Shown: piece after piece, positions 23,457 through 51,592 of the stretch | Numbering within the stretch: the first letter of the stretch is position 1 | Layout: the number at the start of each line of letters is the position of its first letter | NCBI GenBank assembly: GCA_016806645.1 | Contig: JACSYO010002005.1 | Coordinates: 1,639,001 to 1,703,000 of the forward strand | Reading direction: 5' to 3' | Origin: Ophiodon elongatus | Taxonomy: Eukaryota > Chordata > Actinopteri > Perciformes > Hexagrammidae | Length of the DNA stretch: 64,000 nt | Program-made: the position numbers and the translations under genes | Notes under the pieces: model-generated | Seen by the model: the letters and a program-made list of their open reading frames with translations, nothing else | Database searches by the model: none | What the model was told of the DNA's origin: nothing

Positions 23457-24561
23457 CTCTGACAGCCACGCCTTTCGTCGGACAGAACTTTTGTCTCTTT
23501 CTTTACTTTGGCGAAGCTCTCCGCTCCGGTTTGGGTTTTATTTATTTTTTTCGAGTTGACCGCCCCCCCCCCGACAGTTCTTTGCACTCTGATGTACCAC
23601 ATACAGACACAAACCCCTCCATACATGTGTGTTTTGAGCTTGTTTTTTTTGTTTTTTTTGTTTTTGGTTCTATTATGAGAACTATTATTTTGAGAGGGTT
23701 GTGTACAATCTTGACTACTTTTTTTTTTTGAGTTTTGGGATTTAGCCATTAGACAGCGTGATCTGTTTGAAGGGGGAGAAAGGAACACAATTCGTTGGTC
23801 AAATGTCTACCGAAGAGCCGCCATGTATCGCATCATGTCAGTCTTCTCTTGCCGTTGCTATAACAACCCCCCCTCCGCCATATATTTTCTTTTTTTCTTT
23901 TTAAACAATCGGCTTTTCATGATGGTTTATATTAAGACAGAAGTTTTCAGTTTGAGTCTGAAACTCGCCTGTGAGGTAAAGCCCAGTGAGAGATACATGA
24001 ATGTAAAACTGTTCATGTTTTTGTTTCGTACCGTTTACTTAAATCCGGGATTGTTTTAGTTGTTTTTGGGGGGGGGGGTTTCGTAACGTTTCAGTTTATG
24101 ACGGTGTACGTGTCGTCTGAAATGTCGGTTAATTGAACGGCTAAAAAAAACGATTGCTACGTCCTCCAGATATTCCAACACGATTCGTCCTCTTGACGTC
24201 GGAGCGGTGAAGTCTCCAAGGGTTACCGGTTAGTTCTGAAGCAGATGTTGTTCTGTCCTAAAAAAAACTAAAACTAAAACAAGGAAAAACTCTTGCTAGA
24301 TTTGACCAGGCACTGCCAAAATGTTAACATTCACCTGTTCATTTATTTTTTTTATTTTTTTCATTACTGCTGCGGACACCTTTCCTCTCCTTCTGGACCA
24401 AATTAGAACCGTTAGTTTAAACCATGTCGTTCACCGGATTTAATGATGTCGAGGTAACTGGTCGTTACCGTTATTTGCAGATTTTACAGTGCCTTGCCGT
24501 TTCTCTTTTTAAGATGCAGAAACCACATACTTTGCAATCCCGGGATCAGAAAGCATCGAGC

Positions 24562-24609
<48 letters not shown>

Positions 24610-25545
24610 GCGCTCTGATTTATTTTCATTCGAGATTCCTCGCACTCTGATCCTTTCAATTCAGTATTCAGATGCTAAAAGGAGTTGATCCCAATGTTAC
24701 AGACCCTAAAAGGGAAACCGTCATTTCACAGTGGACAGAGTCTCGGTACGCCAAACACCAACCAAGCTGATTGTCTGCTATCATGCCCCGGAGCCGGCAT
24801 TTAGTTGTTTACAACGATGTACATTAACTTACTGAAGAATGTTTTCTTTGTTTATTTCCGTTCTTAAGTGCCAAGTGTTGACGTTCGGTTGCCCATCCAG
24901 ACTTCGATCGATGTAGCTAGCATCATTTTTTCTGCAGAAGAGTGCTGTTATTGTTATTGTTATTGTTATTATGATTATATTTTTTTGTCATTAGAACATA
25001 TTCAGATGGTGTTGTGTTTACAAGGTTCTGGGCTGATCACGGCGAAGCAGCAGGTGGTCAGTTGGACCGATTTGTGTTAATCCCACTTATTTATTTGTTA
25101 GAGACTTGTATTGAGTGGCACCTCCTTGATATATTTCCCATCATATTCAGTTGATTTCCTATATTTTGTACCAGGAAGGATTCTGTGAATGTGATGTGTT
25201 GGGGGGGTGGGGGAGGGGAGGGGATGGGGGGGGGGAAGTTCCCCGAACCATTTTGACCATGTTGTGCTGTCATGTTGCCGACCTGGAAAAAGTATTATTT
25301 GTGGTGGATCGCTCTGGTGTTGTGAATTCAGTTCTGAAGTTGCTTTTATAAGTTTGTGTAAAAGGAAGAGAGGGAAATTTAAAAGAAAAAAAAAAAAAAA
25401 AAAGAAGAAGGGGAAAAAAAAAAAAAGTGCTTTGTTTTATCTTCTCATTGTTCCACCATGTTTGTTTTCTTTACTCAAAGTGATGGTGGCTGTGTCACTC
25501 TTTTCACTTTGACCATCACTATTAAAGAAAGTCTTGCTGGTGGCA
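23457..25545 (+). other. 3' UTR of maco1, ending near an ATTAAA signal
   Basis: About 2.1 kb of non-coding sequence runs from the stop to ATTAAA at 25521-25526. It holds a CT microsatellite (24569-24606), a G-rich block (25200-25237) and an A-rich block (25381-25427). No open frame here resembles a protein family. Confidence 0.65.
25200..25237 (+). other. G-rich block, possible RNA G-quadruplex in the maco1 3' UTR
   Basis: Runs of 7, 5, 4, 4 and 10 or so guanines are separated by one or two bases on the sense strand. This exceeds the G3+N1-7 quadruplex rule. Confidence 0.6.
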
Positions 25546-26529
25546 ATGCAAGCTGTTCAGTGTGTGTGTGTGCGCGTCATCGTCTGTGTGTCTAGTTTTC
25601 CTTCTTATGACGCTCGCAAGAGGCCGAACCTCTGACCCCTAAAATCCACCACAAGATGATGACGGCAGAGTGGCCCATACACATTTGGGATGACAAAACA
25701 AAGAGTACGCATTTCCATGAAGCCAACAAATCAGTTGAGCTAGATTAATATTGTTGACATCCTCCTCTGTCTAAAAATATATCAATATATCGCTGTACCA
25801 GTGTTTAAAATCAGAAAAACAAGTGGTTGCCCTGTGGTTTTATGATGCCTTCAGGTGCTCCTTGTAAATACCTATATCGAGTAGGAAATTCAGTTGCTTT
25901 AGGGAAGACAAGAAAAACTAATTTAATATAAATCCGGAGGGCACAGAGCTGCTTTGTCATGCAGGTTTTGCGTATGTGTGCGTGTCTGTGTCGTAATGAG
26001 CGGAAATAAATGTTATGTAAATATTTTGAACTGTCGGCTGCCCAGTTTCAGGAGGATAACACTACACAGGCCCTATATTCACGAAACAAATGTTAAAGCA
26101 TCTGAAACTTCAGAGGAAAGTAATAAAACATACATCAAAACAAATTAAAATCAGAATTTTTAAAGTTAGTGACAGAGCTTTTAATGTCTGCCACTAAATG
26201 TCACATCTCAACAACTGTGCCACATTCAAGTGTAGTGAAACAACAGTGTTGTGAAATAATTGTCCAAAAAAGGGCAATACCTTTAATGTGCTCGTATACA
26301 ATATGAAGATAAAAAAGTTATCATAATTTAAGTTTTATAAACTACTACTCACTGAGCAGCATTATTCCACAACCGAGGGACTTTAATATACTGATACACT
26401 ATTTTAAAAACCACACAAATACAAAACTAATAAGCATAATGGAAACGAATGTGTCCTTGTGTTGCCTTTGAGTGTATTTCCTCGTACCATCTGAACTTAA
26501 AAGGTCTCTGATGTCCCATTTTACCCAAA

Positions 26530-26705
26530 CGCGGCACGACTTCTCCCGTGTGGGCTGGTTCAGAGCGCGCCGTTCCTCGTAAATAGCGGTCTGTCCGACG
26601 GCCCGTGAAGGCACCGCAAGTCCATCCTTCCCCATCAGCAGTCCGGTCAACAACATTTCTCTCCTGCGAACTTCGCCGACTCTCTGCGGTTCAAAAAGCC
26701 CCGAC
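26530..26705 (+). promoter_or_regulatory. Presumed promoter and 5' UTR of ldlrap1
   Basis: The 175 bp before the ATG are richer in CpG than the AT-rich spacer at 25550-26520, which holds no gene that I can see. No TATA box is evident. The exact start is unknown. Confidence 0.4.
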
Positions 26706-40869
<14,164 letters not shown>

Positions 40870-41703
40870 CCACAAACCACACGGCAGAGAGAGAGAGAGA
40901 GAAACAACCGGGGGATGAGGGAGGGGGAGTGGGGGTGTCTCTATGTCTTCCTATGAATTAACAAGGCATCACTGTGTATTTAAGACGAGGCGGCAGTAAG
41001 TCCACAAGGGAATAAGTGTAGAGTTGCGAGACAACGTTTGGCCTCCTCACCTTGTTGCTGCACTCTTCACGTGGACAATTCCTCCCTCCTTTGTGGGGAA
41101 ACAGCGCAGACTGCTGCCGCCGCACACCAAAGCAATAATATCATCCTCGTTATGGTTCCTGCATCTGTCCTGTTACTACACAAACATCCTCACAATCTTA
41201 CGTCACCTTTTTTGTCGTTGTTTTTTCCGTAGTTCTGGCATCATACTCGGTGTTTTGTATATGTGTGTAGGTATAATTTATAGAGTTATAATTATTTTTT
41301 TATGGATGAAGAGTGGGATTTAATTCCGACTGATGTACAGACCGTATCCACAGGCCTTAATACCAGCAGGACAATCAGCCACACTACGTCTTCATGTTCC
41401 AGTGGATGTAGTTCATGTGAGGGTTTGGCCTTCCGCCACCTTGGATGTCAACTGAAGATCGTTTTACGTCTTAAACATGTAAAAATCAAGCTAGTTGTTG
41501 TATTTATAAGAACCCTTTTTGTAGCTGTGGCTCCTACGGGACATGTTGTTACAGGCGGTGCTATTTTTTTTTTTTGTCACCGCAATGTTAACGGTGCTCT
41601 CTCGAATGAAGCCCAGATGTGTTGAAGGTTATCAGATTCCGTTGTGGCCATTTCATGTACATTATAATCTACCAGCGTTATAAAGAATTAAAATATATTC
41701 CTG

Positions 41704-41709
41704 AATAAA
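41704..41709 (+). terminator. Poly(A) signal of ldlrap1
   Basis: AATAAA about 835 nt after the stop codon, within an AT-rich end; the 3' UTR would be 40870 to about 41725. Confidence 0.65.
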
Positions 41710-41814
41710 AGAAATCTAGTCTGTATTTTATTTGCAGTTCAGTGTGAGGTTCAAAGATAATTTACAGTTTTACCATAATATTCAGTCGCTTTTCATTATT
41801 ACCAAGGTTAAAAA

Positions 41815-42250
41815 TCAACCTTTGAGCACAACTTTTAAGAGGAGACACCCAAACGTTAGCGTTAGATAAGGCCTTGTTTGCATATTTAATTTGAAATTAA
41901 CATTTCATACAACCTGTAATACAAAAAAAAATGTCTTAATGTAAGTAATCAACTGGGGAAGTCTCATGGTGATATACTTTTTTTTTTTTAATCCTATTCA
42001 CCAGTAGTGTCTTCAAAATGTATGGAACTTTACAAAACTTTTTCTCTAAATTAGTTGTAAAACTGAAGTTTGAACCTGGTTATCCAACGTTCAGATTTCT
42101 GTTCTTGCAAATTAACACATATGTAAGATAATGCCTCATTGGCATATTTAAACTTGCATTTTCAAAACGCTTGTCACTCAATTACATACAATAATTGTCT
42201 AATTGTAAGTAATCAACTGGGAAAGTTTCTCAGTGATATCTATTCGGTAA
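41815..42250 (+). repeat. Diverged tandem duplication of about 220-240 bp
   Basis: Two successive segments each contain TGTAAGTAATCAACTGGG-type sequence followed by GTGATATNTA, preceded by CATATTTAA and AACATT-like blocks. Boundaries are fuzzy. Confidence 0.55.
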
Positions 42251-42324
42251 GATGTTTACCCTATTTTTCTGGTGTGTCTTAAACTAACAGACAGTACCAT
42301 GACAACTGTTAAACTCCATCTGCA

Positions 42325-42775
42325 AATGAAGATAAAATTGCCTATTTGTAAAGCACCTTTCATACATAAGATGCACCTTTAAAGTCCTTTACATACACAT
42401 TTACATTAAAAGGAAATCATGATCGATTCAAATTTCTAACACAAACAATTTAAAATGCAATAAAACTAAGCAAAAAAATAGAATATAAGTAAGGGAACAA
42501 AAAAAACTTGCATGAAGGCAAGGTTAAAAAAAAATCTCAAGAGTTGCATATTGAATATTTATGGGAAGGCTGCCTGTCCATACTTATTCTTGTACATTTA
42601 ATGCTGTAGGTGTTGATGACAGAAGGCAGCGGTTATGACTATAGAGGGAGAGACCTTAACAAGCCACTAAATATGGAGCTGCTAAACACCATTCAGAGCC
42701 TCGTAAACTAGTAATAAAAATTTAAATATTCATATGAAAAGCGAGAAAGCCAATGCAGAGGTGCTAAAATATCAT
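42325..42775 (+). repeat. Fish interspersed repeat (LINE/SINE-like), decayed
   Basis: Carries the widely seen fish repeat words AAAGCACCTTTCATACATAA and AGTCCTTTACATA, then AGCCATTCAGAG-like and AGCCAATGCAGAGGTG-like parts. A shorter relative lies at 36455-36620 in ldlrap1 intron 6. Confidence 0.65.
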
Positions 42776-43224
42776 ATTAGAGTATCTCGTCTATTGTTGG
42801 AGTGGTTGCTTTGACTTGTGAGAAGGTTATTTGGAATCGTTGTGAATGAGTGCATCAAATTGATGTGGAGTGGGCCTGTCTGACATTTTTCTTGTCCTAC
42901 AAGGATGTTCCCAAATGATTCACCACCTGCTGTTTGATGCATGTGTTTGGATCCCTGTGTCAAGTCTCCCAGTGAGCGACTACATCATAGCCACCCTCGT
43001 CGTCACGGTTACAAGGTTACTGAGTATATTCACTGTCTGCTTTTGTTTTCCACCTGCAATGAGTTTCTGGTGTCTGAATTACTTACGTCAACGCCTGACA
43101 CATGTTTGTTTTTGTTTTGTTTATTGGTACGGTCCATATGATTCCTCATTTTAGTGTCTCTCTGGGTATAACGTGACAATGTAGTTCTTAAAGGGGAACT
43201 ACCAGGCAGCAAGCTCTGGGTCTG

Positions 43225-43800
43225 AAAAGTGAAGCCAGTGAGCGCTTTAAACCTGCATTCTTTCAAATCACCATCAGGGGGCGCCTCCTCTGGTTGCAAA
43301 GAGAAGTCAGATCATATCGAAGTCTATGAGAAAATGACCCTACTTCTGATTTATTACCTCAGAAAACATTGTAAACTTGAGTTTATGGTCTCAATCGCTA
43401 ATTTCAAGAATTTTCATTTAGTAAACGATGGTCCTATTTAGAGTCAAACAGACCATAAAGCAAGGGTTTGCTTTAGGGCGGGACTACCTCTTGATTGACA
43501 GGTCGCTACCACAGCGTTGTCTGGTCTGGAAGGTGTCCTGTTATGTTCTTACAACGTTAACCCTTTCACAGTGTGTTTTCAGTTCATGAAAGGTAATTGT
43601 AACCTTTTTGGACCGCCTAAAAACGTCTTATTCAGCATTCGGTTGTACTTCGCTCCACCGATCGTGTCTCTTCTGGTTGCAAAAAAAAAAAACATGATGG
43701 CTACGGCCAAAATGCTGAACTTGAGGCTTTAAATGGCCACAAACCAATAGGTGATGTTACAGTGACTACGTCAATTTCTCCTTTACAGTCTATGGTAACA
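43225..43800 (-). repeat. Interspersed repeat family A, copy 2 (longest)
   Basis: Reverse-orientation copy. It also includes a left part (43690-43800) with TTGAGGCTTTAAATGGCC-type sequence that matches 61905-61995 of copy 3. Confidence 0.85.
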
Positions 43801-44587
43801 TCACCTAAATAAAGAATTGTGTAATGTCCATGACCTATAAGAAAGTTAGATCAATATGAGCTACTCTCTCTCAAAGACAGAAACCAGAGACGTTTGTATG
43901 AAACTTGTGGTGTCGTCAAGTACTAAGTCTTGAGCTGTTCAATAGACAACAAATGGGAGACTGATTTTATTAGTTTTCTCATTTTAAACCAAATTAAGTC
44001 TATAGGCATTTTCAAACTTGCAATGTTTGTTAGTGCAGTAGCTGACAAGAAGTAAACTGGGACCAAAGCTGTTACCCCGGCAACCGAATGGCAACGAAAA
44101 GGTACCCCTTACACTCTGTGTCATCTGTAACATCCTTCTTAATTTATTGTCTCTTGAAAAGTTTCAGACTTTGTACTTCACTCTACTACACTCTAGTTGT
44201 TGAATTTGTGAGAGTTGTTCATGTTGACTAACATTTTTGAACTGCCTATTTAAAATGGGTGTAGTTTCCCTTTAAAACATGAGGGTGCAGTTTGTTTTTA
44301 CCAGCAGCAGGGGGCAGACCTGCCCCATCCAACGAAGTGAAGCCCACACACGGTACAGTTAAGATGAGCCTGCAGAAGTAGCTGATGCTGGTCACATCTT
44401 CATCTCTGGACTAAGACGATGATGGTGCCGCCTGTCTAATTCCGTCTACTAAGCCCGCTCCCTTCCTGCTCCCATGTTCTAAGTGACAGTTTGGGTCAAT
44501 AAAGATGTCACGAGGAGGAAAAACCAACCTTGTGTCAGACTGATCTTCGAACTGCCAGCGAGAGGACATGATGGCAGGGGTCTTCAG

Positions 44588-44624
<37 letters not shown>

Positions 44625-46460
44625 TGTTCCCTGCCATGTTCTGTATTCAAGCCGTGTGTGTGAACAGGAGTCTGGGGGCTGAAAGTCATGCAGTCCCCCC
44701 TTCTCTCTCTAACAGGCTCTGACTCAGTGAAGCTGGAGCTTTTTTTTTTTTTTCTTTTTTTTTTACAATTTGTCCCGACAAGCTTACTTAACCACCTGCA
44801 TTATTTAACAGTCTTTCCTCAAAGGGAGCTCCAACCGATGAAAGCCTGCACAGTGAAAGCCAGCCAGGCAAAAGTCTCAGAAAAGGGGACAGATACCAGA
44901 GGCGGATACGCACTTAAATGACAATAAGGGCTTCAGATTCATCGTGATTATTTTTTTAATCAAAGTCAAGTGATTCTGGATGGGCGAGAGCAGCAAAATA
45001 TGAAGTTTATTTGCAGCAAAACTCACTGTCTGAGAGCCCCAGATTAAACCAACTGGTTCTCCTTTTTCTTTCGCCGGTATATTTTTAATGACACAATAAA
45101 GTGTATAAGGTTTCTTCCAACACCACACTGGTGAAAACCTGTGAAAAGGAAGCACTTCTCTAAAATGCATGACTCTAAAATCCAGACTCTTTGCACATTT
45201 TTTAGTCTGACCTGTTTTAAAAAGAATTAAAATGTACTTTTCCTGAATGTGTTTCCTATTTAATGTAGAGATGTAGAAAAAAAATATGAGTATACAATAT
45301 GTGTAGGATTAATATATAGGAATGAATAGTTTGACAATTTAGGAAAGAAGCCTCTTAATTTTCTCACAGAGAGTTTAGTGAGAATATTGAGCTCACTCTC
45401 ATATCCGTCAGTTGGCATCGCAAGCCTTAAACCTAAAAAAAACAAAAACAAAATAGAAATGAGTCAGCATTTTTGGACTTCCATAATTGGACATAAAACC
45501 CTTCAGTAAATACTCCTCTTGCGAATTTTGAAGCCTTTAAAAAAAGGCGGTTGCTAACAAGTTGCTAAATGAGACTACAAAACGTCGACTAGTCCGCCTT
45601 AAGAGCCGCGTTGTGTTTATACTCGAGCTCATGGCACCGTGGTGTAGTTTGTTTATAGCCTAGCGTCAGCTTTTTACTTCTAACGATTGCATTCACGCTT
45701 AAAAAGTCATAAAAGTAGTAGTGTTTTATTCAGCCATCACACACAATACAATAAATAAAGCCTATGTACAATCTAGTATACAATATGACTGAAAAGGCAT
45801 AGGCAGAAGCATAATGCTTATATATGCCTATCCTACATTTTAAATATAAAAACACAAAAGTGGTGTTCAAATAAAAACATGTAAGTATCATAAACCTGAA
45901 CGTATTTTCTGCAATAATCCACAAACCCATGGAAGGCGACGCTAACTTCAGGGCTGGCCTACAAAACATAAATAAATGCCATCCCTGTTGTACAAACACG
46001 CGGGGCCACGTGCACATGGAGGGAAAAAAAAACTGTGGACGGAAGTTTCTATCTCTCACTCAGCAGCAGAATCTCCTGGGTAAACAGACTTAGCAGCGGT
46101 CAAAGAGGGAATGCGGTGGTTACGTCCTGAACACAAACAGCGGTGTGTTGTTCAGCTGAGACGAGCACTGCGGTGAAACTGGCTCAGCGTGGAGTAAACA
46201 TTTAAGCAAACTAATCCATAGCTTTGGTTTTTGCAGGACGATTAATTAATCTACGCCGGCTGCGAATCGATGCCATTCTTGATTCACATATCTAATAGAT
46301 TGCATTTTAATGTATTGGAGCGGTTGGATGGAGAAGTGGTGACATTCATTTTGCATTGTTCCTCCCTCTAGGCAACAGCAGTGAGAGCAGGCTGAGAGAG
46401 AAGCAGCTGGATGGAGGGGACTTCGGAGACTTGGATAGGGAGTACGGTTGAGTTAAGAAG

Positions 46461-46463
<3 letters not shown>

Positions 46464-46530
<67 letters not shown>
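46464..46530. repeat. (GT)n microsatellite
   Basis: About 33 GT units. A second tract lies at 46843-46905. Confidence 0.95.
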
Positions 46531-46532
<2 letters not shown>

Positions 46533-46839
46533 TCTGTATGTGGTCTGGGTGGGTCCTTGTCTTGCAGACACCAGCGCCTCCTGCCATCCAAGGCTAGACG
46601 AGAGAACAGAAGGATTTGGCTCATTAGGCTCCGTCAACCTCCTCCGACAATCTACTGAGTCATCATCTGCCGCTACCCCATTCATTATAAAGCAAATATG
46701 ACCATTTTATTTGACACAGAGCCATTAGCTCGTGTGTGTGTGTGTGTGCAGGGCCTAAGTGTGTGAACACCTGCGGTTATGTGAACACGGTCTAATTTAT
46801 GCTTTCGGTTCCACAGGATGCCCAGAATGGTTGGGAGTG

Positions 46840-46898
<59 letters not shown>

Positions 46899-47305
46899 GC
46901 GTGTGCGAGTGTGTGTTATGGGTTGTTATATTGATGCACGGCAGCTGCTGATCCAGCCTCATAAACCAGTCCTGAGTTTGAAGGCCTGGGCAACATCCAT
47001 CGCAATCTCACCTTGTCACGCCCCCTTATGCTGGAGGCCATCTTTGGCCGCCCACACCCTTCATTAGCACTCGCAGAGAAAAAAACATCCACCGAACCCT
47101 AAAGTGATCCCATGTATCGGGCCGCTTCAGGTCTTTTCTTAACGATCCGATGGATGTGATTCAGTGCGATTGCATATTCAACTCAAAATGTTCACAGCCT
47201 TTCCTGGAGCCATTAAAAGCCACGGGAAAGGATTGATCTGGACCAAAAGTGGGATGTTTTCATTTTGTGGTTTGACTGCATTAGGAGAACTGGAATGGAA
47301 GTGTA

Positions 47306-48170
47306 CAGTGTGTTCAGAAAGTATTCAGACCCCTTCACTTCTTTCACATTTTGCCATTCTTCTTCTTTGCAGATTGGCTAAAGCTGACGGGGAACCGCTG
47401 ACGGACGTCTTCAGGTCTCTCCAGAGATGTTCGAGTGGGTTTAAGTCCTGGTTCTCAAGGACATCCACACAGTTGTCCCTGAACCAGTCCCATGTGGTCT
47501 TGGCTGTGTGCTCGGGGTCCCTGTCCTGCTGGCAGCCCGGTCTGAGGTCCTGAGTGCTCTGGACCAGGGTTTTCATTAAGGGTATATCTCTACTTTGCTC
47601 CCCATTCAGCTTTCTGTCAACTCTGACCAGTCAACGGTGAAGCGTGGCGCTTCCACCACCATGCTCCACCGTTGGGACGCCGTTGTACAGGTGATGAGCC
47701 GTGCCCGGTTTCCTGCACGAAATCATTGAGGCCAAACAGTTTAATCTTATTTCCATCAGACCAGAGTCCTTTAGGGGCAAAGCCAGCTCTCATGTGTCTT
47801 TCATTGAGGCAGACGTCTGATTCGTACCTCGACACGATCCCCTTGAGCTCTGCAGACGGCTCCTTCCACCTTTCTTATCTTTCTTTCTTATCTTTCTTGA
47901 ATTTACCACAGCGCCAATCAAGGTGCAGAGACATCTCAAAGAGCGTCAAGAGAAACGGGGAAGCACTCGAGCTAAACTTCAAGTGTCACAGCAAACGGTC
48001 TGAATATTTAATCGAGTCAATGTGATGTTCCACTAATAAAACTTTCTAAAATGCTGTTTTCACTTTGTAATTAGAGGGTATTCAGTGCAGACTGGTGAGG
48101 GAAGGAGAATTAGGTATAATGACAAAATGTGAAACGAGTGAAGGGGTCTGAGTACTTTCTGAATACATTG
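47306..48170 (-). mobile_element. Tc1/mariner-like transposon fossil with both terminal inverted repeats
   Basis: Inverted ends of about 48 bp (47306-47353 and 48123-48170) pair at about 43 positions; both contain the TTCAGAAAGTA and CAGACCCCTTCAC motifs. Between them, minus-strand fragments match Tc1 transposase: LWSDGNKIKLFGLN (near 47750), QQDRDPEHTAKTTWDWFRDN (near 47500) and LNPLEHLWRDLK (near 47420), the last around the DDE-domain end. At 865 bp it is shorter than a full element (about 1.3-1.6 kb) and its frames are broken, so it is inactive. Confidence 0.92.
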
Positions 48171-49774
48171 CATTTAAGCACTTTGGCACAATTCGAGGTA
48201 CTTGTACTACACCTGAGGATTTCAATTGTATACTACTTACTTACCATACCTCATATCAGAGGCAAATATTGTACTTTGTACGACACAAAACGTATCTGAC
48301 AGCTATCGTTATGACAAACAAAACACCTGTGATGACAGTATAACATATAATACATTATTATGGATCAAACTACCCAACGGTACATGAAGTAGTAGAAATT
48401 TGCTCACCCTTTGACCTGCCACAAATTAATACATGATTATATGGTGTCAAAGCAGGAAATTCTGCTGCATGAGTACTTTTACTTTTAATACTTTAAGTAC
48501 ATTTAGCTGATAAGCCTGTACAATATCTATACCTGGGATGGAGTATTTCTCCCACTGTGGTATTTATACTTGTACTTAGGTAAAGGATCTATTGGCTGGC
48601 AGCATGGTTTGCTGAAGAAGACCAAATTATAAGATCATGGACCTTGTGATGGGATTGTTTACTCAACTTTCCAAGCTGAAGAATGAACTTTCAAGCCAAC
48701 ATAGACAATGAGTTCTTTTAATTTCTCAGAAAAAAATGGAAATTTGAACATGTACGACTCCATGACAAGTGGACAAGTTATCGACCAATATTTAATTTAC
48801 ATGGATGTAAAAACAAGACAAAATATAGCTGTGGATTTATTTTTCTGTTGATCAACTGATATACTATTCAATAATTAATCATTTTACAACTAGAATCAAT
48901 CCTTTTATATATTTTAATTATATTTTCTTACATTCTGTTACATTCAGCTTTTCCCATCATGATATTCCTCTCACTGACAGAATGTACAGTAAACACCAAG
49001 ACACATAAACGGTGCATTGAAAATATTTTATTTCTTTCCTGTGTTAATACATAATTAGACATTTATATTTTCATAGAAATAGCATATATACCATGGGTGT
49101 GAACAATAGCAGAGTCATGCTAGCCCTCATGAACAGGATTAATCCCATGAACATCAAGATGGTTCAAACACAGACGTCATGATTGTACATAAAACACAGA
49201 CTCCATTATTCTGCTGTAAATCCATGCTTCTTGGTTATTTGCTTCGACATCAAGTACAAATATACGCCATAAGTAAACGGCCCTATTCTTTACTATGTGT
49301 AGGACCTCGGGGTGAGTACTCAAGGTTCTCCGAAGTCACATCCAGTCATGGACAGTACAGGCAAACCAGGGTGAATGGGATGACTTTAACCATTTTTGTA
49401 GTCTTCCATTGGCACATGATGATCAGGTAAGCAGGAATTTGGTTTAAGGCTAATGCTAAGCTCACGGTGTCGCAGTTTGACAAATTGCACTATTAGGTTA
49501 TTATTTCTTAAGTTTTGGGGGCCTTAAACATCCAATCAAGTGAAACAATCGTACTTTGGAGGGATTGTGGAGGCAAGCAAGCGTTTGTTGGAAATAAAAT
49601 CCAGGGGTGTTAATTCACTAAAACCTATAAATGATGGTAAAGTTGCCTTCGATCAGATATTATTTGGCCACCAGGACATGTCATGTCTTGTGTATGCCAT
49701 TTTTAGTCTCCCGTTATGCTTTCCAAATACATTCCTTTGCTTCAATGATGAACCCCACACCAACAACATTCAAA

Positions 49775-49813
<39 letters not shown>

Positions 49814-51539
49814 CTGTCACTTCCAATTTTACTCCCTCTGATTCTCTGACTCATCTTCCCCGTCTTTCGGTCTCTCTCTCACCTAGTCCCAAAATTCGCC
49901 CATGCCTCATTGGATGTTCACCTTGAGCAGCTGTCGAGTTGCCCCCTGCAGCCTCAGATAGACAGAGACAGATCTGTCTGGGCCACGTCTGCCTTCTGCT
50001 GCTTCCTGAAAATGTGTCAGTTTGGACCGCGGCCAGCCGGAGAATGGACTTGGTGCACGAGTGAGAGTTTAAGGGTGTGCTTGGGATTAGACCCGATACA
50101 GGACAATTGCCACTTCGGGTTCAATGGCATTACGGTTATGAAGCACGTTCATGCTTTTATCACTCACTATATCAGATTAATGTTCAATGATCCAGGGACT
50201 GTTGACCCCCATGCACACAGTTTAATGAGAAACTTAGAAAAGTTCATCCTGTCATGTTTGTGGCAAGATGTTCGACAGCGTGTTTCCTTTGATCAATCGC
50301 AAAAGAGAGACTCTGTTTTACAAAAGACATCAGAAGACGCAGCCGTTACTTTCAGAGAGTGTGACATCAATAGATATAGGAGCGGTCCAAACTTTGGAGC
50401 GACGTGCTTCTTGCCCTTCAAACTCTTTGACATGTGAGAAAAATCGCTTTTCAAAAACATCACTCTCTCTCTGTGGCAGCGGAAACCGCGTTCAATTCAA
50501 GAGTTGTTAGTCTATAAATTGACTTACAAAGACTTGTGCAGCTGCATAAATCTCATCCTGGCTTTAATTATTAATTATTTAATTATTTTTGTTGCTATTT
50601 TTCATGGAAGTATCTACTTCGCTTTTTTTCCAACAAGCTCTAATTGGATCCAACCAGAGGCGATGGAACAACACCACAATTATTGGGAGCAAATCAGAGC
50701 CATTTGCGGTGATTCATAGGTCTGGAACCAGGCTAGCCTAGCTTAGCACAAAGACTGGAAACAAAGGGAAACTGCTAGCCTTACTCACAACTGACTAGAT
50801 TTGTCAAACAAGCACATTCTCCAAATTTGTGACCTGCTCCTTTAAAAAGTGAATGTTGAGAGTCGGGGCTGAGGTACAATCTATCAAAATAGTTTGTGCC
50901 ATCTGTTGTCTGGTCACGTCAGAAAGAAAAGAAAGAAAGAGTTGTTGTGAAAGACTACACTCAAAGTGTTGCACTCGGTTATTTATATGAAAAGTGACAA
51001 GAATGAAAAAAAAAAAAGGGAGCTGGAGAGAGACGGGCTAATCCTGGCTCATTTCTCACCTCCACACAGCTGGCCAATCACGGCGTGACGTCGGTGTGAA
51101 GATCAGTGGTTTCGAAGAATTGTTACATATCAGATGTCGGAGAGATTTGTGAGTCGGGTTTCTGTATATAATAATCAAAGGAGAAGAATGGAAAGTATGC
51201 GTACGTGTGAAGAATCGAGAATCGTGTCTTTGTTCTGTTTTTCCTCCTTTGTGACAGAAAGAGACTAAATGCTTGACAGCCACGAGGAAACTGATTCGCC
51301 GACTGGAGTCTTTCCCTGCTTTCACCTGGTGCATCTGTGCAGACGTGAGCAACCACAACCACTCCGACTCCAGCGTCCTAATGGGCATCGCTCAGACGCT
51401 ACCAGCCACACTCCCCCTTGAAAAAACCTTGACATTCAAATCCCGGGTGTCTATTTTGTCTGACGCGCTTGTTCTGTAATTCTGGCGTGTCCCACTAGCC
51501 AGCCATGATGCCCCACTTCAAGTATCATATGCTTCAAAA

Positions 51540-51592
<53 letters not shown>

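Larger units (their letters stand above)
41726..47300. other. Gene-free spacer between ldlrap1 and fndc5, left part
   Basis: Holds the tandem duplication, interspersed repeats and microsatellites listed separately. No exon recognised on either strand. Confidence 0.7.

Noticed and set aside
45730..46059. 109-codon minus-strand frame with hydrophobic stretches
   Set aside because: AT-rich sequence gives Phe/Ile/Tyr by chance; no family match and no flanking gene structure.
49910..50437. 175-codon open frame on the plus strand
   Set aside because: Composition is like the surrounding non-coding DNA, no recognisable domain, and no splice or promoter context.
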